Assembly: GCA_009602725.1 (NCBI GenBank)
Contig: WELB01000120.1
Span: forward strand, 382,097-410,607
DNA from: Spirogloea muscicola
Taxonomy: Eukaryota > Streptophyta > Zygnematophyceae > Spirogloeales > Spirogloeaceae
Direction: 5' to 3'
DNA length: 28,511 nt
Positions 1 to 10,718 of this stretch are shown here, piece by piece. Each line of letters starts with the position of its first letter. Positions within the stretch are counted from its first letter, which is position 1. Below the pieces are notes generated by a model. The model searched no databases. It saw nothing but the letters and a program-made list of their open reading frames with translations, and was not told where the DNA came from. A program made the position numbers and the translations under genes.

Positions 1-105
1 CGTATTATGTAGCATTGTTTAGTCTGCACTCGACTCTGCCTGAACAATGTATTGGCTTGAATTGGCCTCCCTTTCAATTCATGCGCCCCGCGCGCCTTCT
101 CTCTT
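1..105 (+). repeat. R1 dispersed repeat, copy a
   Basis: This stretch is repeated in inverted orientation at 14261-14365 with about one mismatch in 105 bases, and as diverged copies at 228-310 (same strand) and 11791-11840 (opposite strand). The repeat may continue to the left of the window because identity begins at base 1. It runs toward the gene starting at 319. Function is unknown; its position suggests a promoter or 5'-leader component, or a short mobile element that happens to sit near starts. Confidence 0.85.
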
Positions 106-227
106 CTCTTTATCCTTGGTGGATAGAACAGTCCGCCCGGCGCCACCAGCCGGTCTCCCGCCCTCTTAACGTCCACACTGGTAACTTCGCCACCTCAGCA
201 TAGGCACTTCGCTTTACGTAGCCCCAC

Positions 228-310
228 TGATTGCACTAGCCTCTGCCCGAACGACGTATTGGTTCGAGTTAGCCCACCGTCTCATCTCAGTCGCACCGCG
301 CCTTGCCTCC
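228..310 (+). repeat. R1 dispersed repeat, diverged copy c
   Basis: Aligns end to end with bases 26-105, with shared blocks such as CTCTGCC-GAAC, GTATTGG and CGCGCCTT, and many transitions between them. I judge roughly 70 percent identity by eye. It ends less than 10 bases before the start codon at 319, the same arrangement as the copy upstream of the small gene at 14232. Confidence 0.6.
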
Positions 311-318
311 TGCCCGCC

Positions 319-1441
319 ATGGCGCCCGCCGCCGCGCTGCAGTGCCCCCCGCCCCTCGCGCGCGCCGCCGCCGCGGGCCCGCGGCCGCTGCAGCCCTTCA
401 GCCGCGACCGCCTGGCCCGCGCCCTGCCCGAGCCCAGCCTGCTGGAGAAGGCGCAGCGCGCCATGTCCGGTGAACGCCGCTTGAAGCCCCCGCCGCCCCC
501 GTCGCTGCTGCCGCCGCTGCTTGAAGCCTGCGGCGCCCATTCCTTGGCACGGCCGCCGCTTTGCCTGACGGTCCTAAATCCCTCCCGACGTGCCCTCCTC
601 AGAACGGTGCACGAGGCTGAGTGGGGAGCAGGCCTACCACTGCTACGAGGCGTTGTTCGAGTTTGGGCACCTCAAGGTGAGCCGCGCGGCGCCTTGGCCC
701 CGCCCACGTTGTCAGCGCGCTCCGCACTGGCCTCGTTTGGCCCACTGAGGCCGCCTTCGAGCCCTTAAACCGACGCTGGCAGGAGTCATATGAAGCAGGC
801 TGCCCGCTGGCAGCCGGCCGACGACAGGGAAGCACCTGCCAGTCCCTGGAGCGCTTGACGAACGTGGTCAGGCAGAGCCCCAGTGTCAGCGCCCTTGTCG
901 ACATTGTCCACGGAGTCGCGATGAACGCCAGCAAGCCCACTGGCACTCAGGCAGCGCCTGCGTCAGAAGCTGCGGTTCGTCGGTTGACGGTGAGAGCTCA
1001 AGAAGCCACTCGCAGGAGCATTTCAGGCACTGCTGCCCTCTCTGTGCACCCTCTGGCCACCTTAATCCCGTCTGAGAAACGGAAGAGGAGCTCAGTCACA
1101 AGCAGCCTCAAAGCCAGCTGGTGCTGTATGTAAGTTGGAGTTGCTGCTGATGTCAAAGCAATGCACAAACTATGCCTTCAGGCAGGTGGAGTCCTGTTTG
1201 TGTGGTTGACAAAGCTCTTTACAGTGACTTTGGCCTCGGCACTTCACGTGTGGTCAGCTTGATGCACACCAGCTGACAACCGGATTGTGAGTGGCAGCAT
1301 CTTGAAAACCAGCGAGAGCGGCCGGAGTTGGAGGAGCTTCGTGAGCAATCCCTGCAAGACTCGCCTTTCACGCGTCTCCTTCGTCGAAGAAGCAACCTGC
1401 CCTCGTGGTTCACAAGCCGCCCCGAGTGTGAAGATGACTGA
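319..1441 (+). CDS. unrecognised four-exon gene
   Basis: Proposed exons are 319-469, 603-676, 783-989 and 1298-1441, giving 191 residues. The splice sites and phases agree: phase 1 after exon 1, then phase 0 twice. Exon 1 starts with an Ala/Pro-rich leader in very GC-rich sequence, as in the other genes here. Exon 2 encodes LSGEQAYHCYEALFEFGHLK. Exon 3 encodes a helical-looking stretch (LERLTNVVRQSPSVSALVDI). Exon 4 encodes a charged Glu/Arg-rich tail ending in ECEDD and a stop. The start was chosen as the first ATG after the R1 repeat. I do not recognise the family. The weak point is exon 4: exon 3 could instead read through to about 1131 (donor GTAAGT) and continue in another frame. Exons 1-3 are better supported than the end. 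Confidence 0.45.
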
Positions 1442-2324
1442 GAGCAGAGAGCTTGGGGAGAGCAATTGTATATAAGTGATCTCTGTGTACACAGTGTATC
1501 AAAGTGTAGATATGTACATAGACCCCAGTGCTTGCGGTATGTGCTGCTTGCCAAATAGTAGGTATGACATATGACACCTCTACTTCCGCTTGCAGAGATT
1601 GTGCCTTGCAAACCACAGACTAGATCACAGTCCAAGCTTTCAAGCAAAGGACAGATGGAGATTAGGCTGACCTTTCCTCAATTTAGTGGTTTTGTCTTTC
1701 AGACCAATGTACCCCCCAGCAGCCTTTGCAGCAATGGGACTGTGGTGGGTTTACTTCTGAGTGAGATCTAACCTGTATTTGCCTCCCACGTTGTTTGAGG
1801 AAAGGGGTGTACGTGACTGAGAATACCACGTAATTAAAACCAGGAACAACCATGTCAGCAATGGGATAGTGAAAGACCAACTGCTGGCTTTGTTCAGGAG
1901 GACATTCATATTGCCTTGGCCACAGCAAGCAACTGAGCTGCTTGTGAGCCCTTGCAGCTAAAGTCATGTCCAGAAGGAGGCCTGTAAAGTCTGCACTAGC
2001 AGTGTTGGAGTCACCAGCAGGGCACTTGTGAGCTACAAATATGCACTAACAGCATAAGTCATATCGTCATAAGGTTCAGCTATTGAGCATGGCGAAAGTG
2101 ATTCCCTAGCTAACCTCTGGGGTTCAAAACATGCTCTGTGCCCAATAAGTGCCACAACTGCTCAAGAATTTGAGCTTCCAGGAGCTGTGATCGAGGGTGG
2201 CAAGGTGGCAGTGGGTGAGCGAGGCGAGGGTCCACTATCTGTCCGCTGCTGGGCAAACAAAGAGAGACCAGCCCAATCATCTGGCAGCATCAATTTAGAC
2301 CAGGGAAGGGGAGGCAGCAGCTGG
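1442..2324. other. intergenic space between convergent 3' ends
   Basis: This stretch lies between the stop of the gene at 319-1441 and the stop of the channel gene on the other strand. It presumably holds both 3' untranslated regions. Its open frames are short and have no recognisable protein similarity. A TGTAA motif, the usual chlorophyte poly(A) signal, occurs on the plus strand near 1983, but it is far from the proposed stop. Confidence 0.5.
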
Positions 2325-5300
2325 TCAGTGGTCTGCAATGACGATGAAGGAGTCGGTCATGGTCCAACGGAGAGGAGCGGTCTTGTTGGGAGGGTTTAGG
2401 ACTGGTGGTGCCTCCACGCCCCGTTGATAACCAATCAAGACCTCGCTGCGTTGTCGGGCGCGGCACATCACTTCCCAGAAGCTCAACTCGTCCCCATCGT
2501 GGACATAAAGCTTTGCTGGTCTAATGTACACCTCGCTTCCCTGGCACAAGCAAAAGAGTAGCTCAACCTGGTAGAAATTTGGCACATCACAATGAACAGT
2601 CAGAGCATACTACAAGGACAAATGACAATGTTTCTGCGAGTGTCAAGCCTACCCGTTCTGCAAATAGCTCTTGCAAGACGAGGTTGATCTGCTTGTCCTC
2701 CGCCACCATGGCTAAAGCCATACTAACCAGCTCGTTGCTCAGCACATAGTCGCTGATTCTGCAGTGTCAAGAGGAAGTGAACGCGTTACAGAAGGAGGAA
2801 CAAGGGAAGGGAGGTCCACAATGAATCAAACTTGTTCCTGTGATGTATTGGCAGAACAGACCTGGAGACTGAGACGAGGTTGCGTGTACGTGAATCAAGT
2901 ATCTCTGAGAGCACAATGGAGCGCGTGGAGGCTGCTTGCATTTCCCGCATCCATGAGCCGCTTGGGGTCCTGATTGGTTGTTCCTCGGCCTGCCGTAGTC
3001 GACCTAGGGATGCTCGTCTTTGGAGCTGGTGCCGAGCTGCCAACGCTGGCATACGCTTTGCCTGCTCCAGAAATGCCACGCACCTCGTCAGCTCTGTCAG
3101 AAGTGTTGATTGCTCGATCTTGGTCAGCTAGAGGGGATCAATTTGCAACAGCACCTGGATATCGCGAATCAGAAGGAGTGTGGCGAGCGATCGAGAATCT
3201 GCGTTGACCACGCTGTCCTCAAGGCCCTCGTCTGCCAAGATGAGTATCTGAAAGGAATGCAAGAAGCTTTCACAGACTCAGGAGGAAACAATCCAAGACG
3301 CAATCATCAACACTCGAGAAACTTTGGACTGATCCGGTGCAAAGAGAACCACATGTTTACTGCTACATATGCGTTGACCTTGGCAAGCCACTTACAGAGT
3401 CGAACTCCTCCAATGGCAGAGCTTCCAGATGCCTGCGCACTACAGCATTGCCGCGGCGATGCACCAGCTTGACGTTCTTGAGCTCTTTGGTGTTCAAGCC
3501 GCCCTCTCTCAAGCGGTCGTCTCGCTCTTTTTCTGGCACTTCACTGAACATCCATAGCTCTGACCCCTCCGCCAGGAATGCCTCCAGTACCTGCTCAAGT
3601 GCACCATGATGCCTTGCAGCGACAGCTGAGTCAAGGTCGCAGTTGACCACTGCTGCTGCTCATGTCAAATAGGACAACGCAAATGACGAGCAGCAAATTA
3701 AGTGTGACTCTTACCTGAACCATATCGTCAATGTCACGACGCCATCCACAAAACAAGAACTTCTCAGGGGTGCGGGGCGGAAGTGTTGAGTCAGGTAGTG
3801 GTCCTGGATCCGCCTGTGCAAGTCACAAAGGCGGGTCCTTCTGGTCACATGCAGGTTGGACCAAGCACAAATTGGTTCCTCGCCATAAATTCTTGTAAGT
3901 GACTGAATGCTCGTGAGCCACTTACTGAGGCGGGATTGGTCGTGGGAGCATAGGTGTCATCGTCCTCTGCCAGGACAAGGACTCGATCGCCAGGCTGTAG
4001 CACGTATGAGTCTGGCGGATTGAGCAGCAGCGACGAGCTGCCATTTCCTTCGTCACCGCCTGGCTTATGTTGCTTCTTCAGAACCCCCAACGGCACAGCA
4101 TCTGGAAAAGACAAGAGGACGTCTTGGAAACCCACGCCAATGAGCTGTGGCCACTCCTTGATGTAGAATTCCGCATGCTGGAACCCAAGGAGGTCCTCCC
4201 AGATCTGAGCAAGACAACCAACTGTCAAAACGGTCTGAGTGCCACGGCCCAAGCCCTATAGATATCCCTCAACCAGTGGTGCAGTCAGATGAGGAGACGC
4301 ACCTGCGCTAGTCCTGGTTGCCGAGCACACTGGATCATGAGACGCCCAATCACATCATGAGAGACCACCGTCTCGACCAATTCACCTCCCACAAGCTTGA
4401 CCAGCTGCTCATTGTCCAGATCACTGATTTCCACAACAATGTGGCCTTGCAAACCCTCACGGACGCCCGTCAGAGAGAGTACTACCCGCATGGCTCGTGC
4501 GTCACTCTGCAATTCAAGTATGAAAGCATGTTAGCAAAGAAGAAAACGAGCACGAACCATCCTGACGACATATAGGCAAACCATAGGCAAACACCTGATC
4601 GGCATTTTCCGCTTCAGCCAGGACAATGATGGCACGAGCTGTGGCCACTGATACCTGGACAAGAACACATCCTATGTCAGAAAGCTGGTACATGAGCAGT
4701 ACCTCAAGGAGTCACAACAAGATGGCTGTTTAATGTCAAGCAGCAGTGAACATAAGTCATTGTAAGCGAGTTAAGCTGTTGCCTAGTTACTATCACAGTA
4801 TTGCAGGAGAGTGGTCGCTGAAGCTTGCCCGCTTGAGGTCAACCATGATCAAGGGCGAGCCTGAGCGGCAGATGACAGTGGTGCCTCGGAAGTCAAATTC
4901 TAGTGTATTAATATCATTCTCCATGCCCTCCTTGTCTCGCTCCGCCAGCACCACTACAACACCGCCGCCCATGCTCTCATTGGCAATTGCCAGCTGCTTC
5001 AAGAGAGATCCCTGCCCATCCATGACAACGCCCTCAAGCTTGTCTCACTGGTGCAGTTTTCCGCTGGCAAGGAAAAGTGAATTTGGAGGAGCTACCAACA
5101 GCTTGACTCTTGTTTCTGTTTGCCTGCATCTGCACACTGGGTCAGATCCTCTTGTACAGGAAAGCCTGCTGAGTGAGACTACTCACAAGCTTATCACTCC
5201 AGCCAAGGATGAGGGTATGGTTGCTCTCTACCACCTCACTTCGACCTTTGCGCAGCGAATCCACTTTCTCCGAGATTGCATCCGAGACGAGGCCCAGCAT

Positions 5301-6653
5301 CAAGGCAAACACCAGCATGCCACCAAAGCTGATGCACACGGCAACTATCCGAGCTCCAAGTCCAGTGGTATCGGCATGATTGCCAGCATCTGCAACAAAG
5401 GTCCATGCCCTCCATGTGGCCTCGCCAAGGTGGAGGGGCTCGACCACTTGACCTCCATCCTCTACACCCCATAAAGCCAGGCCGCCGATGCCAATCAGCA
5501 CCAGTGTCGCCAGAAGCAGCGCCAGAGGCTTGACAAATGAGTATGTCGAGAAGATGAAGTCCAGGCGGTACGCCAAGCGCTTGCTCAGCGGTGCCATTTC
5601 CTCCTTGTCTTCTCCTTGACCATCCTCTCTGGGCTCTGAGCCACTAGCGATGAGCGAGGTCAGGCGAGGAAGGTAGTCCACATTCTCAATTAGCAAGGGA
5701 GGCAGCACAAGCGCCAGCACTGCCACCAGCACAGCCAATCTGCGCAGCATCGTGCCGTGCGCCGCCTGCTCTAGCACTGCAGCATCTGTTCCAGCCTCTT
5801 CCGCCAAAACCAGGACCGACTTGACCCTGGCCAGGACCGCGTCCAGTGAGCTGCTCTTGCTGGGGTCCTGTGTGCTGCATTGCCGGCTGAGTTCTGCTTG
5901 CAGCTCGGTAGCGATCGTCTGCAAGCCACCTCTGATGGTGTGAATCCGAGAAGGCTCCAGCGCTTGCGAGTCAATGGCCTGCAACAGAGGCAGAGGCAGA
6001 GTTAGTGGCAACTTCTCGATCATGCAAGCTCCAAAACCCTAGAGCCGGGCTGCATGCAGATGTATTCGGTGCAGATATCTCAGGTTCTGAAGTAGCAGGA
6101 TAGTGGTGTAGCCTGCCGTGCGGGAAGTAGCAAGGGGAGAGGAGACGGGAGCTTACAACAGGTACTGATGGAGGCTGCATGCAGTACGCAGCGAGGTACA
6201 GCGCCACGCCTGCCACCTGCTAGCATTGCAGCAATCAGGAGCCCGGCCTGTGCGGAGGGCAGGCCTTGCGAGAGTGTCCCGCGCTGGCCACGAAGCGGCA
6301 ACTCAGTGCCGCGCCGCCACCAAGGTGACAGGCCTCCGGGAAAGCAGGCTAAGGGGGCTCACGGCCGAACACTGGGACTCTAAGCCCGAGCTCGGGCCGG
6401 CCACTCCGGCAACGGACGGCGCCACTGAGCTAGCGATGCTCTTTGACGGCAACTGACGGTGCGAGGGGAGGGCATTACCGCGACGGCCAGCAGGCTGGAG
6501 GGCAGGGCCAGGGGGGCCTTGCTCCGCAACCAGGGCGCGGAGCGAGGCAGCCACGATATGGCGGCGGAGGCGGCCGCCGGGGGCGCGCGCGCGGGCGGCG
6601 CCGTGCCGAGCGGCCGCATGGCGNTGCCGCGCGGGGGCGGGCGGGGCCGCCAT
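2325..6653 (-). CDS. CASTOR/POLLUX (DMI1)-type ion channel
   Basis: Thirteen exons, given by increasing coordinate: 2325-2540, 2653-2758, 2862-3061, 3155-3247, 3396-3590, 3715-3813, 3926-4204, 4303-4506, 4595-4654, 4829-5011, 5187-5978, 6157-6216, 6363-6653. They predict about 925 residues; plant CASTOR and POLLUX are 850-920. Membrane segments fall near residues 98-117, 197-214, 268-287 and 328-348. The pore motif ADAGNHA is at about 313-319, before the last span. A long cytosolic RCK-like region follows, with near-invariant family blocks (GWSDKL, LAIANES, AERDKE, CRSGSPL, DLDNEQLVKLVGG, VIGRLMIQCARQPGLAQ, LFCGWRRD, SELWMFSEVPEKER, MTDSFIVI). In plants these are nuclear-envelope cation channels needed for calcium spiking in root symbiosis; a role in an alga is unknown. 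The start is the ATG in the GC-rich first exon; one base there is N (6624). The intron at 4655-4828 has a GC donor. Confidence 0.95.
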
Positions 6654-6929
6654 GGCGGCGGCGGCCCGCCGGCGCCGAGCGGAAGCGCAGGAGGCTGCTG
6701 GTATCGAGGGGCAGCTGTGAAGGGGTCCTTTGCCTTTGGGAGAGCCACTTGCTTCGGTGTTGAGCATCCATCCATGCGCAGAAAGATGGAGAATAAAGCG
6801 GCTCTCTCTCGTGGCTCCCTCCGTGACTTCGCCGAAGTCACGGAAAGTAGTTCCGTGCCTTTCCACGCCACCAGGGTAGCAGAGCAAGTAGCCCAGCTTC
6901 AATGCCGTCGAATGCTTGCTCGAGTGTAC

Positions 6930-7190
6930 AGGATGCGGATTGCCATCACAGGATGCGGCTTGCAGTGTGAATGTGGCGAACGGGCGGCGGCATCACAGGA
7001 ACTGGCGGCGCACGTCCTCAGCTGTGCACACGGAGACGAGCGAACGTCTGCTCACGACCACCTCAGGGATGGAAGATTTGGCAATCTCCTGGAGATAGGA
7101 AAGGACTGTGTATTACGTGATGGAGGGCCTGTGTGGCCAAGTACAAAGGCAAGCACATTGATAGATACACCTGACCTGCTTCTAAGCTGA
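6930..7190 (+). mobile_element. LINE fragment: zinc knuckle and start of C-terminal domain
   Basis: The open frame here encodes a Cys-x-Cys ... His-x3-Cys knuckle (C-E-C-G ... H-V-L-S-C) followed by AHDHLRD and LLEIGKD. That order resembles the segment between reverse transcriptase and endonuclease in R2-like non-LTR retrotransposons, where the knuckle precedes a conserved R/A-H-D/N-x-hydrophobic-R-D motif. No reverse transcriptase is visible upstream, because that frame overlaps the first exon of the channel gene on the other strand. It looks like a truncated relic. The next part of such a protein is found in the copy at 14936-15576. The family assignment rests on motif order only. Confidence 0.45.
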
Positions 7191-7409
7191 CCCGCTCAGT
7201 AACCACGAGTCAGATGACTAAATGATGCCCGAGGCAGGGTACACATTGGCCACCGATACCACGTCCACTGCTGCACCTCAAAGCAGTGGCTGTATCTGGA
7301 TCTACCATTTGACTCTGAGCTCTAAGCTGCCTAGGCACCAGCGCGGAGGTGCAGCATCTCACACAGCCAGCTCGTCCGCTTCGCCACCACACGGCACCCT
7401 CTGCAATAG

Positions 7410-7595
7410 CTGGTCAACGACTTCAAGGGTGAGCTACTAGGAAGAGCCAAGATTGCCACACTACTGAAGGCTTTCACTGCCCCACCGCATCCAGCAGTCT
7501 GCCTATGGGCTCGCATTGTTGGCGTCAAGTGCAACGGCAGCGGTAACGGCATGGAGCAGAACAGCGTGAGTGAAATGAGGAGCACGCAAGCCTGA
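7410..7595 (+). other. possible coding fragment
   Basis: This frame has protein-like composition (LVNDFKGELLGRAKIATLLK, then a Pro/Ala stretch and ARIVGVKCNG). It is preceded in frame by an open run beginning QLVRFATTRHPLQ, interrupted by a single TAG at 7407-7409. It has no start of its own and I do not recognise it. It may be a decayed part of the retroelement upstream or an exon of a lost gene. Bases 7596-7969 show no gene; TTACA at 7670-7674 reads TGTAA on the minus strand and could be the poly(A) signal of the KH-CCCH gene. Confidence 0.2.
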
Positions 7596-7969
7596 CTACT
7601 TACTGCGCTGGTTGTGCCATCAGACATGGAACAGCAGAGCAGGTACTCAGACATCTGCTCTTCCTCCCTTTACAAGTCGCCCTATCCACCAGCAAGCAGT
7701 CATATGATTGCCTATGGCGTGTCTCCTCCCCCTCTAAAGGTCCCAGCTCTTGCCCTGCCAGCGCCGCTGCTCTCTGCTCGCTGCCTGAGCTCTAAGGCCT
7801 CTCGATAGCATCTGTGCCTAAACAACCCTTCAGTGCATCTATGTCTCTCCCGCGGTCTATCTATGCAAGAAGCCTTGTAGAAAAGACTGTTTAGTGGAAA
7901 AGAGGTGGCTGCCTTGCTCCTTCTGCAGACCAAGGCAAGCAATCTACCCTGCCAATATCGTCCGTCATC

Positions 7970-9997
7970 CTATTGGGGGCTGCCCATGAGCGCCAACCCG
8001 CGGCTTGGTGTCAGCTCCCGCAAGTCGCTCGTACCATGTGCAAAGTGGCAGCGATCCCCGAATGAGCAGCTCCCCTTGATGAAATTCTCGCACATCTTCG
8101 TCTTGAAATTGTGCGGACCCTGCTGGTACGGTTTTGCAATGGTGCCCTCCCGTTGAGCTAAGTACTGCTGAATGAGATGCCTTGCATGCTCAATCTGCAA
8201 TCAAAAGGAGCAGAATGCAAACATACTGAGCCGAATACTGCCAGCCCATGCAGGTGGCCATGAAAGTCTGAGATCAACCTGCATATCAATCATCAATGTG
8301 GCCCTCACCCAAGCAGCAAGGACAAACTGCGGACGCCTGCATGGCCTCTATGAAGCTTCTCAAAGGCCAATATGTTGTACACCAGGAGTACTGCAAACCT
8401 GCTCTGAGGAGGAGAAACTCTAATAGATTGATTGAGGTCCGATTATCAGGCCATGCTCACCTGCTCAGGCGTGCCTTCCATCTCCACATTCCGCACGTTC
8501 GGATCAGACTCGTGATCGCGAACAGATACCTTGGCTCCTGTTGTTCGGCAAATGTTCTTCACATTTGCTCCCATCTTGCCAATGATGGCCCCCACGAGCC
8601 CTACTTCTATTCTCATCCTTGTTGCAGTCACGCCAAGCCCTGAGGGTGCTGCAGGTGCAAAGCTGGCACTGCTACTCTCAGGAGCTGCAGTTTGGCCATT
8701 TTCTGTCCCTCCTAGACCTCCATATGAGATGGAAGCTTGCTGATTGTACACACTGGCAGTGTAGTCCCCGTAAGGGAGAACGCCAGCATCTGCACCATAC
8801 GCAGCTCCCACACTGCTGCCGTAAGTTGGATACTGTGCACTGCTGCCATACTGTCCCGCCGCTCCTCCATGAGGTGCCGGACTACGCAAGGAGCCCCTCC
8901 GCAGCTCAACCTCTCCGTGCGCAAAGTGGCAGTTGCTCCCAAACCTGCAGCCCTCTGGGGTGGCAAACTTGTTGCAGAGCCTTGTCTGTCAAGGCAAGCA
9001 GTGCAATCGTCCAGGTCAACGTGGTTCTATGGAGCCAATCTGAATGTGGGCATGCATGATTGAAGGTGCGTAAGGATAAGAACCACATAGTTTTAAATCA
9101 GGAGGAGCAGAGTTGCCTACCTTGAAGCCCCCAAGATTTTGCGGCGAGCCTGGTGTCGCAGAGTGGCCTCCATGTGGCCTCCCTGGGGTCGTGTAGTGAG
9201 AAGGCGTGGCTGGGCCAACACCTAAACCCAGCGACGATATTCCGCCAGGGACGTAGTGCGAGAAGTGGCAGCTCTCCCCATACGGACAGCCCGAAGTACT
9301 GCACAAGGTGACATGCCACGTTTCAGGCCACATAGCTGATCGCTGACTGCTGAAGCCTCTCCACCAGCCCAGCTGCTACATCGACAACGGACTTGAGCAA
9401 GTTCTAGATGACTTTCTTATGAAGCATTGGACTCCAGCTTTTGATTGTGATCCAGTACCTGAAGAACTTTGTGCAGGGCTTGGTCTTGCTACCTTGCGCA
9501 GATATATTCGACCCTAATTCTCTGTTATCTGCAGACGGTTATGTTACTTGCGAGAGATTAGCGGGTGGAGTCTTATTATATGCCTGAGCCACTGTAGGTC
9601 ACGTCTGTTAGAGGGCACTCGACCTCGCAGACGATGCAGCTCGCTGTCTGATGGCAAGCGAGGGCCGAAAGGCAAAGCCAGAGAGGGCAAGGCGCCAGTG
9701 GTTCCAGGCTACCGAGGGTCAGTTGTGGGCACCCAAGCCACTGCCCCGGCGCTTACCTCCGCCCCTCGTCAGTGCGCCACCAAACCCCGTCAAACGACCG
9801 TCGGGCCAGGGCTAAGGGGGCGAGGGAGGTAAGGCGAGGGGCTCACCGGAGGGGCCGTGGCGGAAGCGGCACTTGTCGCCGTAGACGCAGCCCTCGGGGG
9901 TGTTGTAGCGGCGGCAGAGGTCGTCCTCGCCGAGCGGTCCGCCGTTGTCGGCGCCGTCCGGGCGGTGCCGCTTGGCACCACCTGGGCGTTCGCCCAT
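7970..9997 (-). CDS. KH-domain CCCH zinc-finger RNA-binding protein
   Basis: Exons: 7970-8194, 8461-8985, 9121-9298, 9459-9492, 9847-9997; 370 residues. It has four CCCH fingers. C28-x8-C-x5-C-x3-H is in exon 1. C57-x8-C-x5-C-x3-H is split across the 34-base second exon and the third exon (KPCTKFFS/TSGCPYGESC). C125-x8-C-x5-C-x3-H follows. The last is C331-x7-C-x5-C-x3-H. A KH domain lies near residues 244-313 and carries the loop GKMG after VGAII. A Gly/Tyr/Ser/Ala-rich linker joins finger three and the KH domain. Order and spacing match the land-plant KH plus CCCH family (Arabidopsis C3H36/C3H52 type), with an extra N-terminal finger as I remember the family. Such proteins bind single-stranded RNA and are thought to act in mRNA processing or stability. 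The start is the ATG just before finger one. The promoter is interrupted by the assembly gap upstream. Confidence 0.93.
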
Positions 9998-10107
9998 CGC
10001 AGGTCGCCGGCGGCGGCCGGGGACGGGTGGTGGAACGGGAACGGGGGGCACAGGGAAGACACGCGGGAGCGGGGGAAGCCCCGGCGAGCTCAGCTGCGCG
10101 CGGCTCG

Positions 10108-10146
10108 GCGCGGCGGCAGCGGCGGCGGCGGCGGCGGCGACGGCGG
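10108..10146. repeat. CGG-rich simple repeat at gap edge
   Basis: Near-perfect GGC/CGG triplets run into the N block. This composition, in the presumed 5' untranslated region of the KH-CCCH gene, probably caused the assembly break. Confidence 0.85.
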
Positions 10147-10547
10147 NNNNNNNNNNNNNNNNNNNNNNNNNNNNNNNNNNNNNNNNNNNNNNNNNNNNNN
10201 NNNNNNNNNNNNNNNNNNNNNNNNNNNNNNNNNNNNNNNNNNNNNNNNNNNNNNNNNNNNNNNNNNNNNNNNNNNNNNNNNNNNNNNNNNNNNNNNNNNN
10301 NNNNNNNNNNNNNNNNNNNNNNNNNNNNNNNNNNNNNNNNNNNNNNNNNNNNNNNNNNNNNNNNNNNNNNNNNNNNNNNNNNNNNNNNNNNNNNNNNNNN
10401 NNNNNNNNNNNNNNNNNNNNNNNNNNNNNNNNNNNNNNNNNNNNNNNNNNNNNNNNNNNNNNNNNNNNNNNNNNNNNNNNNNNNNNNNNNNNNNNNNNNN
10501 NNNNNNNNNNNNNNNNNNNNNNNNNNNNNNNNNNNNNNNNNNNNNNN
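10147..10547. other. assembly gap (401 N)
   Basis: A run of 401 undetermined bases. Any reading frame spanning it is meaningless. It separates the KH-CCCH gene from the palindromic LINE tails, so the join across it should not be trusted. Confidence 1.
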
Positions 10548-10705
10548 TCGCCCATTGAGAATAGGGGCTGGAACAACCAGCCCGAAAAAGAATGAACAGA
10601 GTACGAGAAGGGGGCCAGGGGAAGCGCTCTTCCCCTGGCCCCCTTCTCGTACTCTGTTCATTCTTTTTCGGGCTGGTTGTTCCAGCCCCTATTCTCAATG
10701 GGCGA
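10548..10705. repeat. perfect inverted repeat of LINE 3' module (77-bp arms)
   Basis: Bases 10548-10624 and 10629-10705 are exact reverse complements with a four-base spacer (CGCT). Each arm is a copy of the 89-bp module that ends the LINE copies at 15576 and 11269. The plus-oriented copy continues to 10715. The left arm runs into the gap. It may be a real foldback or an assembly join of two reads at the gap. Confidence 0.9.
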
Positions 10706-10718
10706 GCACTTTCTTCTT

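Noticed and set aside
255-275. GGTTCGAGTTA as a tRNA B box (tRNA gene or SINE)
   Set aside because: The sibling R1 copies lose the consensus, no A box or cloverleaf is present, and the final CC of the B box is missing.
5142-6023. 293-codon frame as a complete single-exon channel
   Set aside because: Both ends run into introns; the conserved sequence continues in flanking exons with matching phases.
6459-7190. 243-codon plus-strand frame as one gene
   Set aside because: Its first half is antisense to the GC-rich first exon and upstream region of the channel gene; only the 6930-7190 part has meaningful motifs, and those look retroelement-derived.
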